Below are positions 1 through 11,282 of a stretch of DNA of 64,000 bases, piece after piece (the first letter of the stretch is position 1; each line of letters begins with the position of its first letter). Made by a program: the position numbers and the translations under genes. The stretch is from Leptidea sinapis (taxonomy: Eukaryota > Arthropoda > Insecta > Lepidoptera > Pieridae). The stretch covers positions 7,501-71,500 of the forward strand of contig NC_066266.1 in assembly GCF_905404315.1 (NCBI RefSeq), written 5' to 3'. The notes beneath the pieces were generated by a model. It did not search any database, was not told where the DNA came from, and was given only the letters and a program-made list of their open reading frames with translations.

Positions 1-10
1 CCCTTTTTGA

Positions 11-54
11 GAGGTTCTCCGGGATCTTTGCAGGGCATTTCACCGGAGAACCTC
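11..54 (-). promoter_or_regulatory. 3' UTR stem-loop of the SART-like element
   Basis: Positions 11-22 (gaggttctccgg) and 43-54 (ccggagaacctc) form a perfect 12-bp inverted repeat with a 20-nt loop. It starts about 25 nt after the ORF2 stop at 79-81. A weaker GAGGCCA/TGGCCCTC hairpin (61-79) touches the stop codon. SART1 is known to need a stem-loop in its 3' UTR for its own RT to recognise the RNA; assigning that role here is an inference. Confidence 0.6.
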
Positions 55-78
55 GGGGAAGAGGCCATCAGTGGCCCT

Positions 79-3000
79 CTACTGGCTGCTAGGGGCTGGG
101 GTTGAGCGGTCTTCTTGGACCCCTCTCCCCCTCCTGCCCCGCCCTGCTGCCCTCTGAAGGGCAACTGATGCCCTCTCTCTGTTTCTTTCGGCTTCCTCCT
201 TCTGTAGCATTACGTGCTCGCAGAAGGAGGAAGCTGCCTTCCAGGACTCCTCGCTGTCCAGCATGCTCTTGACCATGCCAGGCAGCGAGAGGTCCTGGCC
301 GATCACTGTCCTCAGGTTTTGACGCCTCGTTTCCCACGCGGCGCAATTCCGGAGGGTGTGATCGGCCGTATCCTCCTCGGTGTCATCACAGTGATGACAC
401 CGAGGCGATACCTCCTTCCTCACAACCCGGCACAGATATCGTCCAAAGCAGCCATGGCCCGACAACACCTGTGCCAGGCGGAAGGAGATCTCTCCCTTTC
501 GTCTTTTCTTCCAGTCACTTAGGACTGGAAGAATGGCGCCTATAGTGCGCGCGCCCACTTGGGAGGACTCAAGTTCCTCCCGCCACTGCCGCATAATGGC
601 AGCGTCAGCCGCGCGCCTTATGGACGCCTCGCCCTCCCTCCACATTTCGCCGCCCATTTCCGCCTTAAGGCGATATAGGGCGGCGCTCATGCGAGCCTCC
701 AAGGCCCAGGGCGGAGTGCCCGCAATAACGCAAGCCGCATCAAATGATACCGTCCGGTAGCACCTGGCTATGCGGTTCGCTATCACTCGCTGCGGCCTGC
801 GGAGGAGTGACCCATTGCGACCCATTGCCTTTTCTGTTTAAGGCATCTGCCCAGATGGGGGCCCCATACAGAGCCATGCTCTTCAGGACCCCGCTATACA
901 GCCTCCTGACGCTTTGGGACGGCCCCCCCGCGTTTGGTAATAAACGCGCGAGAGCTCCAGCCGCCCCAATCAATCTCTCTCCGAGGTGCCTGAAGTGCGC
1001 CTCAAAGCCCCAACGGCCATCCAGCACAAGGCCTAGGTACCTCATGCAGGGGGCCACCGGGACACGCACTCCGTTCACCTCGATGAAAGCGCCAGGGGGT
1101 GGGCCCCTCCTTGGGCCGTGGAACAGGACGGCGTCCGTTTTACTTAACGCCACCCTGAGCCCCAACAGCCTGATCCGCTCGACAACAAGGGAGGTCCCGA
1201 CCGAGGCCAGTAAGGCTGCCTCCCCAAAGGACCCCCCTTGGGCCACCACCAGGGTGTCGTCTGCATAGCAGAAGATGCGCATCTTGGGTAGAAGCGCACC
1301 TCGCAACACCCAGTCGTAACCCATGTTCCAGAGGAGCGGACCCAGCACCGACCCTTGCGGGACTCCGCACCTCATCCTCCCGTCTCCCGCCACGTAGGCC
1401 ACCCGGCGCCCAACCAGGTAGTCCTTCACTATTCGGCGCAAGTACCAGGGCACCTCGAAGAAGTCGAGTGCCTCAGCAATTACGCCGAACGGGAGACTGT
1501 TGAAGGCGTTGGCTATGTCCAAGGAGACCGCCAACGCCCTCTCACCATCCGCCACCACACTCTCAACATGAGCCCTCAGCTCAGTGAGGGCGTCAAGCGT
1601 CGAGCGGCCCTTCCTAAAACCGAACTGGTGTTCGGACAAGTCCGGGCCCTCGGCAGAGAGGTGGCGACTTAGGCGTGAGGCCACTATCCATTCCAGCAGC
1701 TTCCCAACCTCATCCAGCAGGACTATAGGTCGGTAAGCCGCTGGAGAATCATTTGGCCTACCCTCCTTTTTGATGAGGCATAGGCGTCCCTCCTTCCATA
1801 CTTCCGGGAACCGCCCGACATTAAGACATTTGTCGAACAGTCCCCGGAGTTCCCCCTCGACATGTGGGAAGGCCAGGGCCAGGACACGGCCGTGGATACC
1901 GTCCGGGCCCGGAGCCTTCCTCCTTGTCTTGAGGCGATCAAGGCAGAGGCCCAGTTCCACATCTGTCACGCCCTGGACCTCCCCTGTCGCCTCTTCCATA
2001 ACCTCCCGCTCCCGCATCCTGGGCGGGATCAGGTCCACTGCGGTGGGGAAGAGCCCCGCGACCACTTCCTCTACAAGCGCTGGCTCCAAGACCTCCGTGA
2101 GCGGAGCCCCCCCACCCTTCAACTTGTTTCGAGCTGAATGGTAAGGGCGCCCCCACGGGTCCCTCTCCAGGCCATCGAGAAGGTCCTCATAAGCCTTCTC
2201 TTTAGCCTGCCTGATCGCAGACTGGAGAGCCCTCTTTCGGTCATAATATACCGTTCGAAGGCCCTCCATCATTTCAGGCGTGTCGCCTCTCCGACGCCGA
2301 CTCCGCAGATAGGCCCTACGGGCCCCTATGCTTTCGGTGCGTAGGACGGCTAGCTCCTGTGACCACCAGAAAACAGCCGTCCTGCGCGGGGCCCTCTTAC
2401 AACGTGGCATCGAAGAGTCTGAGAGGGACTTCATCGCCCTCTTAAAGTCAAGAGCCAGCGCTTCCACGTCATTTGTCATAGCTGGGCCTCCGGGCCTCAG
2501 CCACGATCTTATGATTGCCGCCTCCTCGGCCAATTCCCGATCAAGGTGACTAATCACCCATCTCGGGAAGGCCGAGTTCACCCCGTCCGGTGGGACACCA
2601 GGAGCCGGGCAGCAGCTAGATGTGAGGACCCCCAGTCGGATGTACCTATGGTCCGATAGGGTCTCCACATCCTCCACCACCCGCCAGCCAGTGACCCTGC
2701 ACGACGCCTCAGGGGAGGCGAGGGTAATGTCAACTATCGATGCCCCCTGAGGCCTCACGCACGTCGCTACTCCCCCGGTGTTAAGAACGACGAGGCCCAG
2801 CTCAGCCGCCCATGCCACCAAGGGAGCACCCCGCACTCCGGTCATGGTGTCGCCCCAACTGCGTGAGCGACAGTTGAAGTCCCCCATGACCAATATGAGG
2901 CGGGACCTGGCCCTCCTGATGGCCGGCCCAAGGCAGCCCAGGAAGCCCTCAAACTCCCACAGAGGTCTGTTAGGGGAAAAATATACCCCCACCACTGTTA

Positions 3001-3256
3001 GAGGGCCCCAGTCTGCTACGACAAAGCCATCCCCCCTTTCCCGAGCTATCAGGGGCGGACCCCCTGACCGTGCAACAATTGCGACCAAGCCATGAGAGTC
3101 CGCCGCCCAATTACTTCTCCCGGGAGGACTATATGGCTCCGCCGCTACCGCCACATCCACACCCCACTCGGCCATTGACTGCAGGAATAAGTCCTGTGCC
3201 CCAGCCGAGTGATTGAGGTTCCCCTGAAGGAGCTCGAACAGTGTCGTACCGTCCAT
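79..3256 (-). pseudogene. SART-like ORF2: endonuclease-reverse transcriptase, one frameshift
   Basis: ORF2 polyprotein for target-primed reverse transcription. It starts at the ATG at 3256-3254, overlapping the ORF1 stop. The N-terminal AP-like endonuclease shows AEPY near residue 40, a GDFN motif and a SDHR motif. The RT domain shows DIANAF and the YADD catalytic box. After RT there is no RNase H; the chain runs to a Cys-His motif (CHHC...H....C) near the C terminus. The 838-residue frame runs out at 740 because gacccattgc occurs twice in tandem at 809-828. The remaining 3' coding sequence continues in the shifted frame to the TAG at 79-81. No other stop or shift is visible. The likely full product is about 1,050 residues. 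Confidence 0.85.
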
Positions 3257-3258
3257 TA
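3254..3258 (-). promoter_or_regulatory. UAAUG stop-start overlap between ORF1 and ORF2
   Basis: Read on the minus strand, the ORF1 stop TAA (3258-3256) shares its last A with the ORF2 start ATG (3256-3254). The same UAAUG arrangement is established in Bombyx SART1, where ORF2 is translated by termination-reinitiation. It decides the ORF2 start here and supports the SART assignment. Confidence 0.8.
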
Positions 3259-5196
3259 CGACGACATTTGTTCAAGCTCCCCCTGAGGAGCAACCGTACC
3301 CTCCAGACTGGTGGGCGCGCTCGGTGCGCTCGGTTCCATGGATATGGCGGGGGCCGGCACCCCCGTTCTCGGTGTGTTCCTTTTAATTAGCGGGGGGTTG
3401 CACCTCCGCCCCCCCATGCGGTGTCCTGCGGGTGCTCCGGCATCGGCACAGACGTCGCACCTTGGCTCCTCGGTGCAACTTTGTGCAAGGTGCCCCGTCC
3501 CACCACAGCGGCAACATAGGCCGCTGCGGTCCTTTGCAGTGCACGTTGCACTGCCATGTCCGATGCCGTAGCACCGGAAGCACCGTAAAGGCCTAGCCTC
3601 AAGGAGGGTGACCCGTACGGTGCTCCATCCGATACAAAGGCGATCCTGCATGATCGCCTTTGCTGCTGTGGTGGGGCACTTTACTATCGTGCTGCCCATG
3701 GAGATACGCCCCGCACGCACATGTTCGCGGGGAACATTCCCCCTGGCAGCAACGGCCCCCACCACGTCATCTAGCGTCACGCTGTCTTCCAGCCCGCTGA
3801 TCCGTATATCCACGGATTTCACAGGTCGGTTGACAGTCGCGATCCCTGCTAGTGCTCCCTGTATTTCCTCAGCAAGCCTATCAGCTTGCTGAGATCGCTC
3901 GGGCCCCCCAATTTCAAGGATTCGGCTTCCGAGGGCCGTTTTCCTTGTGCGGACCTCCTTCACCCCTATGTCCGCCAAGCTGACCCGCTGCTTAGCAGCG
4001 GTGAGTGCCCAAGCATACGTTGCGCCCCCCGCTACCGCATCCTTGGACAGGGTGATGACCACCGCTGCAGTTGAAGGTGGCCTGAGGCTCACCTTCGCTT
4101 TGGGCGATCCTGCCAGCCCATCTCCCTTTGTCGGCTTCACCGACTTCACCGGCTCCACTGGCTTGGTGGACTCAGTCGCACGTATCCGGCGGATTCCAGC
4201 CTGCGCCTGCGGAGCCGGATTAGCCGGCGCGGTCAACGTCGTGTTGACCGTTGTTGGAGCAGGCTGCGTCCTCTTCTTTTTTCCCCTCGCCGCCACCTTG
4301 GTCCACGAATCGGCTTGAGGATTTGCCGCTGGGACAGGGGGGCCCTGGGGAGCTTCCTCTCTAGTGCTCCGCTCGACCTGCCTGGTGGCAGCTGCCAGGG
4401 GCGGCCGGACCACCGGTGCCGGCAGCAACCGGTCTTCGATACCAGCCAGCTTGGCGTCCATCATCTCGCCGATGGTTCGCGCCAGGTCACCCTTCAGACC
4501 TTCGACCACCTTCTTGATGATGGCTGCCTCCGAGGATGGAGCCTCCGCCACCACTGTGTCCTCCACAGCCTTGCGTTCCGAGAACTCTCTGCGCATGGCC
4601 TTCAGGTCATTCTCAAGGTCGGTGACCCGCGCTCTCAGGCGATTGTTGTCGTTTGACAACCGCCGCGCTTCATCGCGGAGCTGCCGCGACTCCTCTTCTG
4701 CGGTCCTTGCCGTCAGGACCTCAACCATCTCCGCCATATCTTTGGCGGCAATCTTAAGGTCGCGCACGTAACCACCCTTCAGGTTGCCCGACTTTAAGGC
4801 GATGTCCAGGATCTTCTGGGACCGCTTATTCGCCCGTTGCAGGATTTCGAACCCCGCCATCCTCTCCAGGTCCTTGCCTAGAATCTCATCCGAGATTCCA
4901 GGCTCGGCATCAAGCTCAACAGCAGCAGGCTTCCGGAAAGCCTGACCCCTGAGCTTCTTTTCCATCTCTCTCTCAAATTCACTTTCCTTACCCGATAGTA
5001 AGGCTTTTTTGGCCTGAGCCAACCCTGTTGAGTGACCCGCAGCCTTCTTTTTGGCTTGCTTGGCCCTCCTCTCCACCGATGCCTCAGTCTCTGTAGCCGA
5101 GTCTTGGCCGGAATTGCTCGACCGTTTATAAAATGACCGTTTGCGGCCAACACCATATTCCGAGCAGCTGGACTCGTTTAGACTATCCGTGTCCAT
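3256..5196 (-). CDS. SART-like ORF1: gag-like RNA-binding protein
   Basis: ORF1 protein that would package element RNA and carry it to telomeres. The frame is open from 5283, but the likely start is the ATG at 5196-5194, giving about 646 residues; the upstream 29 residues are hydrophobic and UTR-like. The N-terminal third is rich in Lys, Ser and Glu. A heptad-like stretch (NDNNRLRARVTDLENDLKAM) suggests a coiled coil. A Pro/Ala/Lys-rich linker follows, then a C-terminal domain with zinc knuckles: CFRCYGIGHGSATC, CCRCGGTGHLAQSC and a third Cys-His group starting CDVC. It is intact and ends exactly on the ORF2 start. Confidence 0.85.
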   Translation of the reverse strand: MDTDSLNESSCSEYGVGRKRSFYKRSSNSGQDSATETEASVERRAKQAKKKAAGHSTGLAQAKKALLSGKESEFEREMEKKLRGQAFRKPAAVELDAEPGISDEILGKDLERMAGFEILQRANKRSQKILDIALKSGNLKGGYVRDLKIAAKDMAEMVEVLTARTAEEESRQLRDEARRLSNDNNRLRARVTDLENDLKAMRREFSERKAVEDTVVAEAPSSEAAIIKKVVEGLKGDLARTIGEMMDAKLAGIEDRLLPAPVVRPPLAAATRQVERSTREEAPQGPPVPAANPQADSWTKVAARGKKKRTQPAPTTVNTTLTAPANPAPQAQAGIRRIRATESTKPVEPVKSVKPTKGDGLAGSPKAKVSLRPPSTAAVVITLSKDAVAGGATYAWALTAAKQRVSLADIGVKEVRTRKTALGSRILEIGGPERSQQADRLAEEIQGALAGIATVNRPVKSVDIRISGLEDSVTLDDVVGAVAARGNVPREHVRAGRISMGSTIVKCPTTAAKAIMQDRLCIGWSTVRVTLLEARPLRCFRCYGIGHGSATCTAKDRSGLCCRCGGTGHLAQSCTEEPRCDVCADAGAPAGHRMGGRRCNPPLIKRNTPRTGVPAPAISMEPSAPSAPTSLEGTVAPQGELEQMSS

Positions 5197-6045
5197 TGTT
5201 GCAAGTTTACAAGCTACAGGCAACAATGGAAACAGATAAACACACGGGAAAAAAAAATTAAGACATAACTTACTAACTATCAATATATACTAATTAATAA
5301 ATAAACTATATCTAAACACTAAACCTACTATAGAGTATCTAAGCACAAAGTTCTTATTAACTACTTATATCTAAGTGTTACCACTACGCTAGTGTCCTCT
5401 AATTCAGCACACTGTCAGCGTCGCTGCTCGGCGCCACAGAGAGAAACGCGAGCCGCGCTCGCCGCGCTCGCCGCGAGTCTCGCGGGAATGCGACACTAGC
5501 GACACCGCGACGCTCTGCGGAGCGTCACCCACAACTCGGAACAAAGGAAATGACTATTTCCCTTTGTATAGGTCCGATATTAACAAACGATATATCGTTG
5601 GATTCGTCTTGAAACGGCGATCTCAACGATATATAGCACTTAACTGATTAATTTACACACAGTGAAGTAAAAACATATAATATTTACTTCAAATTAAAAA
5701 TTCTCACGGCCGTATATGTGGTCCGATTTTGAATTTAAAAACACTCACGTGTCTACCAGAGCCTGGTGCACCTCACAAACACTAAAAACAGGGGGGTTAC
5801 CGCGACTCCCAGCGAGTAAACCACACCCAAACTATGTGTCACTATCACTTCAGATGTCGAGGTCGATAAAAAATTTACCGAACGCTCGAAAGAAAAACTA
5901 ATTACACCACTGTATTCGTCGTAAAAAGGCGCGTCTTTTGATATATAGCAAGTATATATACACAAGCTATATACACACCAAAAGCCGTCGTGAACGCGGA
6001 GCGAAGTGAAAACGATGTTGCCACTACGACCGCACAACGACTTCC
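5197..6045 (-). other. 5' UTR of the SART-like element
   Basis: About 850 nt between the ORF1 start and the telomeric repeat. It holds no convincing gene. A GC-rich patch around 5440-5530 contains three near-repeats of gccgcgctc; the rest is AT-rich. The junction with the telomeric repeat is at 6045/6046. Internal promoter activity is expected for such elements, but no promoter motif is identified. Confidence 0.6.
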
Positions 6046-6424
6046 AACCTAACCTAACCTAACCTAACCTAACCTAACCTAACCTAACCTAACCTAACCT
6101 AACCTAACCTAACCTAACCTAACCTAACCTAACCTAACCTAACCTAACCTAACCTAACCTAACCTAACCTAACCTAACCTAACCTAACCTAACCTAACCT
6201 AACCTAACCTAACCTAACCTAACCTAACCTAACCTAACCTAACCTAACCTAACCTAACCTAACCTAACCTAACCTAACCTAACCTAACCTAACCTAACCT
6301 AACCTAACCTAACCTAACCTAACCTAACCTAACCTAACCTAACCTAACCTAACCTAACCTAACCTAACCTAACCTAACCTAACCTAACCTAACCTAACCT
6401 AACCTAACCTAACCTAACCTAACC
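6046..6424 (+). repeat. Telomeric repeat tract (AACCT)75
   Basis: 75 uninterrupted, identical AACCT units (6046-6420) plus a final AACC. This is the C-rich strand of the insect telomeric repeat TTAGG. It separates a minus-strand SART-like element from a plus-strand TRAS-like element. The CCTAA strand on + implies that the chromosome end lies to the left. Confidence 0.97.
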
Positions 6425-8137
6425 ACACCGCTCAAGCCCTCTGAAGCGAGAACACACGCGCAAAGTGGATCCGAGCTCGATCTGTGCAGAATTGATACTT
6501 TTAAATAGTGAAAAGTGGTAAATATTTGGATTATATAGAAGTGCGATATATCAAAATTTGTGTAATTGCGAGATCTAGAAGATAGTGATAAAGAAATTTC
6601 TTAAATCGTTTTCCTCGAAGTAGGAGAGAAGAATAACCAAAAATTTTATAAAATAAAAAATTTCAAAAAATTACGCTGCGCAAATAAGCGCGGTAAGGTA
6701 CCTGTTTTTTGGTGTTGCTGGATTCGCCCCGACGAGATCTATCTTCTGGTACAAGTTCTGGATTTTTACCGTCGACGAGCGAAGAAAAAACAACAAAAAA
6801 ACAAGTACCACGTGGCGGCGTGGTCACACTTGCAGACGTGTTGGACCAAATCCTGTGACGCAGATTGGTGCTTTCAAGACACTGAAAACACCCGGCGGTT
6901 GCAGAATTTGAATAACATTAGCGGTTTTGTAATTATAATTTTTCAAAATTTCAGCTAAATTTCAAAAATTCACAACTCAGTGGGAAGATCGGTGACCCCA
7001 CTTTTTCATTTGATTTTATTAATGTTTTGAGTAAATTCTAATAACATACCAAGTTTCAAAATTTTCCATCGAGTAGTTTTCAAGCTGTGAATTTTTGAAA
7101 TCTAAGGGTTGTTACGCAGGGGTAGTTCCCCTTTAGTTAGGAACTTAAAAATACTATATAAAAATAGTACATAAATTGTATAATCGGTAGAAATTATTTA
7201 AAAATTTTTAACCGTGTGTTTATATTTTTAATTTAATATTTAGTATAAAAAACGCAGTTTTTCTTAATTATTAAATCAGAGGGGGGGCTAACTTAAAATT
7301 AGATCTTAAATGTAAATAGCACTTAACATTATCAATCAAATGATACCAAACACGGGTATTTTATCTTTACGGGTACAGAAGTTAAGAAAATTTTTGACAA
7401 CATCGGCCATATTGGCCGCCATCTTGAAAATCTTTAAACTCTTATAACTCGGCAACGTAAAGTGCTACGGAGCCGGGATTGTCTGTACTAACATTCCCTT
7501 CTTTTGTACTAGGTGTATTATATGGTTTTAAGACAAAAAATTTTGACATGTCTACTAGGTAGAGAAACAATAAATATATATAGAACAGGTTACGGCGAGC
7601 TCAGCAAGCTATCGCACGACCTTGTACGATATCTGGAACGAGAACTACGCATTTATTAGTACATTGGCCGCCATTTTGACCGCCATTTTGGAAAGTTAAA
7701 AAGCGTCATATCTTCGCTTCCAGACGTCGTAGCGGAACGCGGTTTTCGCCCTGAGAATGAGCAACAGCGGCTCTACATTTTGGAAAGGTTCTTACAACCT
7801 ATAATTATCGACCAAAAAATTTTGACCTTAGTCCTATTGGCTGCAATTAAATATATATATACATATATATAAAACTTTGAATAGCATGGTGGGACATAGT
7901 GCGATTGCTAAATATACAATATAAATCTTTTTAATCAACCATATTAAATACACTTATTCACATAACACGTATTTGACGATACATTAAATGATATTTTTAT
8001 ATTAAGACGATATACTTATAGAATATTTTATACTAAAACACAAAATTTCTTGTTACATTATATATACAACTTATACAAATTTACCTTAGTTTATATTTTT
8101 ATACAAATTTAATTAGTACTGACACTTACCTTCAGCA
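6425..8137 (+). other. Long 5' UTR of TRAS-B
   Basis: No coding region is supported in these 1.7 kb. It contains a perfect 16-bp inverted repeat (6959-6974 and 7086-7101) and two diverged copies of a module of about 150 bp, each starting with ATTGGCCGCCAT and ending with ACAAAAAATTTTGAC or CCAAAAAATTTTGAC (about 7408-7548 and 7665-7828). A TATA-rich microsatellite lies at 7850-7870. The left edge joins the telomeric tract at aacc/acaccgc. Confidence 0.55.
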
Positions 8138-9564
8138 ATGTACAGAACACCCAGTAAACAATGTGGTAGTAAAGATGAGGAACAAAGGTCGCCCCCAAAG
8201 ACGATCACCTTGACATCAAAGGTGAGAAAGAGTATTGGACAATTGGAGGCGGCAGGCTCTGAAATATCCACGACACCTCCATCAACGTTGAAATCCAGTC
8301 AAGTAGAGCCTGCGAAATCTAGGACCTCTAGGATACTGTCCCTTGATAGCGAGCCGAGAACAAACAAAGTGACAGAACCAGGTGTTTCACAAAAGACGAG
8401 GTTCGCTGACAAGACGTCGGAAGCCCGAGCCTGCCTCAGTAAGGCCAAGCTGCATTTAAACAATTCCAGGAACCTGAAATCTGAAATAAAAAACGGTGTT
8501 ATTGAGGCTATCGATAGACTGTACCAGATTGTTAAGTTAAGTTTGTTTAAGAACTGGAAATAACCTTAAAAGAAGGCGGAAAGCACGAAATAGTGGACCT
8601 TAGTAAAAATACAGTGCAAGAAACAGCAAATGATACGGATCAGAAAGCAATTCTTAGTCAACTCGCGGAAACAGCCAAACGAGTACAAGAGAATAATCAA
8701 AAACTGGAGGAACTACGAATAGCTATTGAGAAACAAACAACCGAGCAGGCCCAACAGACGTATGCCAGTGTGACGTCAATTAATTCAAGGGCGAAAAGCG
8801 GAAAAGTAGAGTTGCACTCCATAATAGTGGCGTCAGAAGACGTAAATGATACAGGTGAGTCAGTCCTAAATAAGATCAGAGACACTATGGACGCGAAGGA
8901 CGGTTGGGTAAAGGTGGAAAGGATTAGAAAAGCAAAAGATAGGAAGATCATCATGAGTGTCGGAAGCAAAGAGGAGCGGAACCAGATAAGGGATAAACTA
9001 GAAAAGGCAGGAAAACAACTCACCTGTGAGGAGATGAAAAACAAGGATCCGCTTCTAATCATAATGAACGTTCTTTCTGTCCACAGTGATTCTGACATCA
9101 TAAAGGCCCTTCGAAACCAGAACAAGAGTGTCTTTAGTAACTTAGATCCGACAGAAGACAGGATAGAAATCAAGTACAGGAGAAGAGCGAGAAATCCGCT
9201 GACTAACCACGTGATCCTTAGAGCATCCCCAGTGATATGGAAGCGGGCGACTGAAGCAGGAGCCATGCATATAGACCTGCAAAAGGTAAGAGTTGCAGAC
9301 CAGTCGCCCTTAGTACAATGCACAAGGTGCCTTGGATACGGTCATGGAAAGCGCTTTTGCAAGGATACCATCGACTCGTGTAGTCACTGTGGAGGCCCAC
9401 ACCTTAGAAGTGAATGCACTGAATGGATGGCAGGTACTGAGCCCACTTGTAAGAACTGCAAAAGAGCTGGAAATGACCGCGTCGAGCATAACGCGTTTAG
9501 TCAGGATTGCCCAGTAAGAAGACGTTGGGATGTGATGGCACGCTCCTCAGTAGCCTACTGCTAA
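8138..9564 (+). pseudogene. TRAS-B ORF1: gag-like protein, one frameshift
   Basis: RNA-binding ORF1 starting at the ATG at 8138. The first frame (142 codons) ends at 8563, just after the conserved segment that corresponds to the 'viegln-flye' region of TRAS-A. The protein continues in another frame from about 8565 to the TAA at 9562-9564, so an indel lies near 8530-8570. The C terminus holds three zinc knuckles: CTRCLGYGHGKRFC, CSHCGGPHLRSEC and CKNCKRAGNDRVEHNAFSQDC. This gag module is shared with the TRAS-A ORF1s, which supports a common family. ORF2 starts 10 nt after the stop, in a different frame. Confidence 0.75.
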
Positions 9565-11282
9565 GGTCGCCCAAATGGAAACAACTAAATTCTTAATCCT
9601 ACAGTCAAACCTACAAAGAAAAAGATTAGCGACAGATGAGCTTATAATGGAGGGATATAGGCGAGGGGCAGCGCTGGCATTAATCCAAGAACATGTGGGA
9701 GGTTGCAAGCACATTAAGAACTATTGGGGAGTACGAGTTTTTCAGGACGCTGGCGAAGACAGGGTCAAAGCTGCAATAGTAGTATTTGACACGAACATCA
9801 TCGTCACTCAATACCCACAGCTTACTACATCTAATATTGCTGTTGTAGGAATACAACCCGGCTCCAGTAAAGTCAAACTCGTCTCCTTTTATATTGAGCC
9901 AGATAAACCGATAGACCAGTACATACAACATATGAGAAAAATAGGAATAGAGCTCGGTGTGGAGTCTTTTATAATTGGAGGAGACGCAAACGCTAAGAAT
10001 ATCTGGTGGGGAGGAAACAACACGGACAAAAGGGGCGAAAAGCTTTTGGGTACTCTCGACGAAATGGGGCTACAGATACTAAATACAAACGACAAACCTA
10101 CTTTTGACACAGTGAGAGGAGTGCAGCGATATACCAGCTACATCGACTTAACAGCGTGCTCGGGGAATCTTTTAGACAAGGTTGAAGGATGGAAAGTAGA
10201 CGATACCCTAACCAGCTCCGACCATAATGGCATAACATTCCATGTGAAACTGAGAAAATGTGACGCCGTAGGCATTTCCAGGACGACGCGAAAATACAAT
10301 ACGAGGAAAACTAATTGGAACCAATTTCGTGAGAAATTGGTGCAATTGTTACAAAACCGTAAGCTAACACCTGGAAGCGTCAACGACGTAACAGAAAAAG
10401 AACAACTTGACGAAGTAATAAGAACGTACACAGAGATAATCACCATGGTATGTAATGAAACAATTGCCAAAAGGAAAAACAAAACTAAAGTGCACCTACC
10501 GTGGTGGTCCCAAAAATTGGAAAAGCTGAAGCGAGAGACGGCCACCCTGAAGAACAGGATCCCTCGAGCAGCCCCCGTACGACGCGCCAAAGTAGTCGAT
10601 GAGTACCTTAAAAAGAGAGAAGAATACGAAAATGAAGCAACAACTGCACAGAAACAGAGTTGGAAGGATTTTTGCGGAAAACAGGAAAAAGAGAGTCTCT
10701 GGGATGGTATTTACCGAATTATAGGACGAACCAGAAAAAGAGAGGAGGATATCCCGCTTGAAATAGAATCCCAAACTCAGAGTCCAATGAGCTCGCCACG
10801 GCTCTTAGCCGAAACATTCTACCCGGGTGATTGTGAGGAGCAGGACAGCGAAGAACACAAAAAGGTTAGATTTCTTGCGGAAAATATAAATAGTGCTGAT
10901 AGCAGCAAAGGGAAACACGACCCTCCCTTCACATTGACCGAATTGAAAATCGCTGCAACATCCTTTAACCCAAAAAAGGCACCCGGGTTGGATGGAATCA
11001 CATCAGATATTTGCAGCCACGCGATTTTCACAGATTCCAACATTTTCTTGGCCATCTTAAATAAATGCCTGGAGCTCACCTATTTTCCCAGAGCCTGGAA
11101 GGAAGCGATAGTGGTGGTCCTTAGAAAACCTGGCAAAGATAATTACAGATCCCCAAAATCGTACCGACCAATCGGCTTGCTACCAATCCTAGGGAAAATC
11201 TATGAAAAAATGATAATTAAAAGGCTGAGATATCATATATTACCATATATGAGCACGCGTCAATATGGGTTCATGCGCCAAA

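Larger units (their letters stand above)
1..6045 (-). mobile_element. SART-like telomere-specific non-LTR retrotransposon (R1 clade)
   Basis: A minus-strand element with a 5' UTR, an ORF1 with zinc knuckles, an ORF2 with endonuclease and reverse transcriptase, and the start of the 3' UTR; the poly(A) end lies outside the window. Its 5' end abuts 75 telomeric repeats, so the sense-strand flank is (TTAGG)n. That is opposite to the TRAS-like elements downstream, and SART elements are known to insert in telomeric repeats in the orientation opposite to TRAS. Other SART-type traits are the overlapping UAAUG between ORF1 and ORF2, no RNase H domain after RT, and a hairpin just after the ORF2 stop. 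Codon use is GC-rich. The only clear lesion is a 10-bp duplication in ORF2, so this is a young copy. Confidence 0.85.

Noticed and set aside
744..1268. Plus-strand frame of 174 codons and similar frames across 1-5280
   Set aside because: All are antisense to the GC-rich SART-like ORFs, where long antisense frames are expected by composition.
6046..6424. Regular short repeats that might suggest a CRISPR-like array
   Set aside because: A 5-bp uninterrupted tandem repeat without spacers; it is telomeric DNA of a eukaryote.
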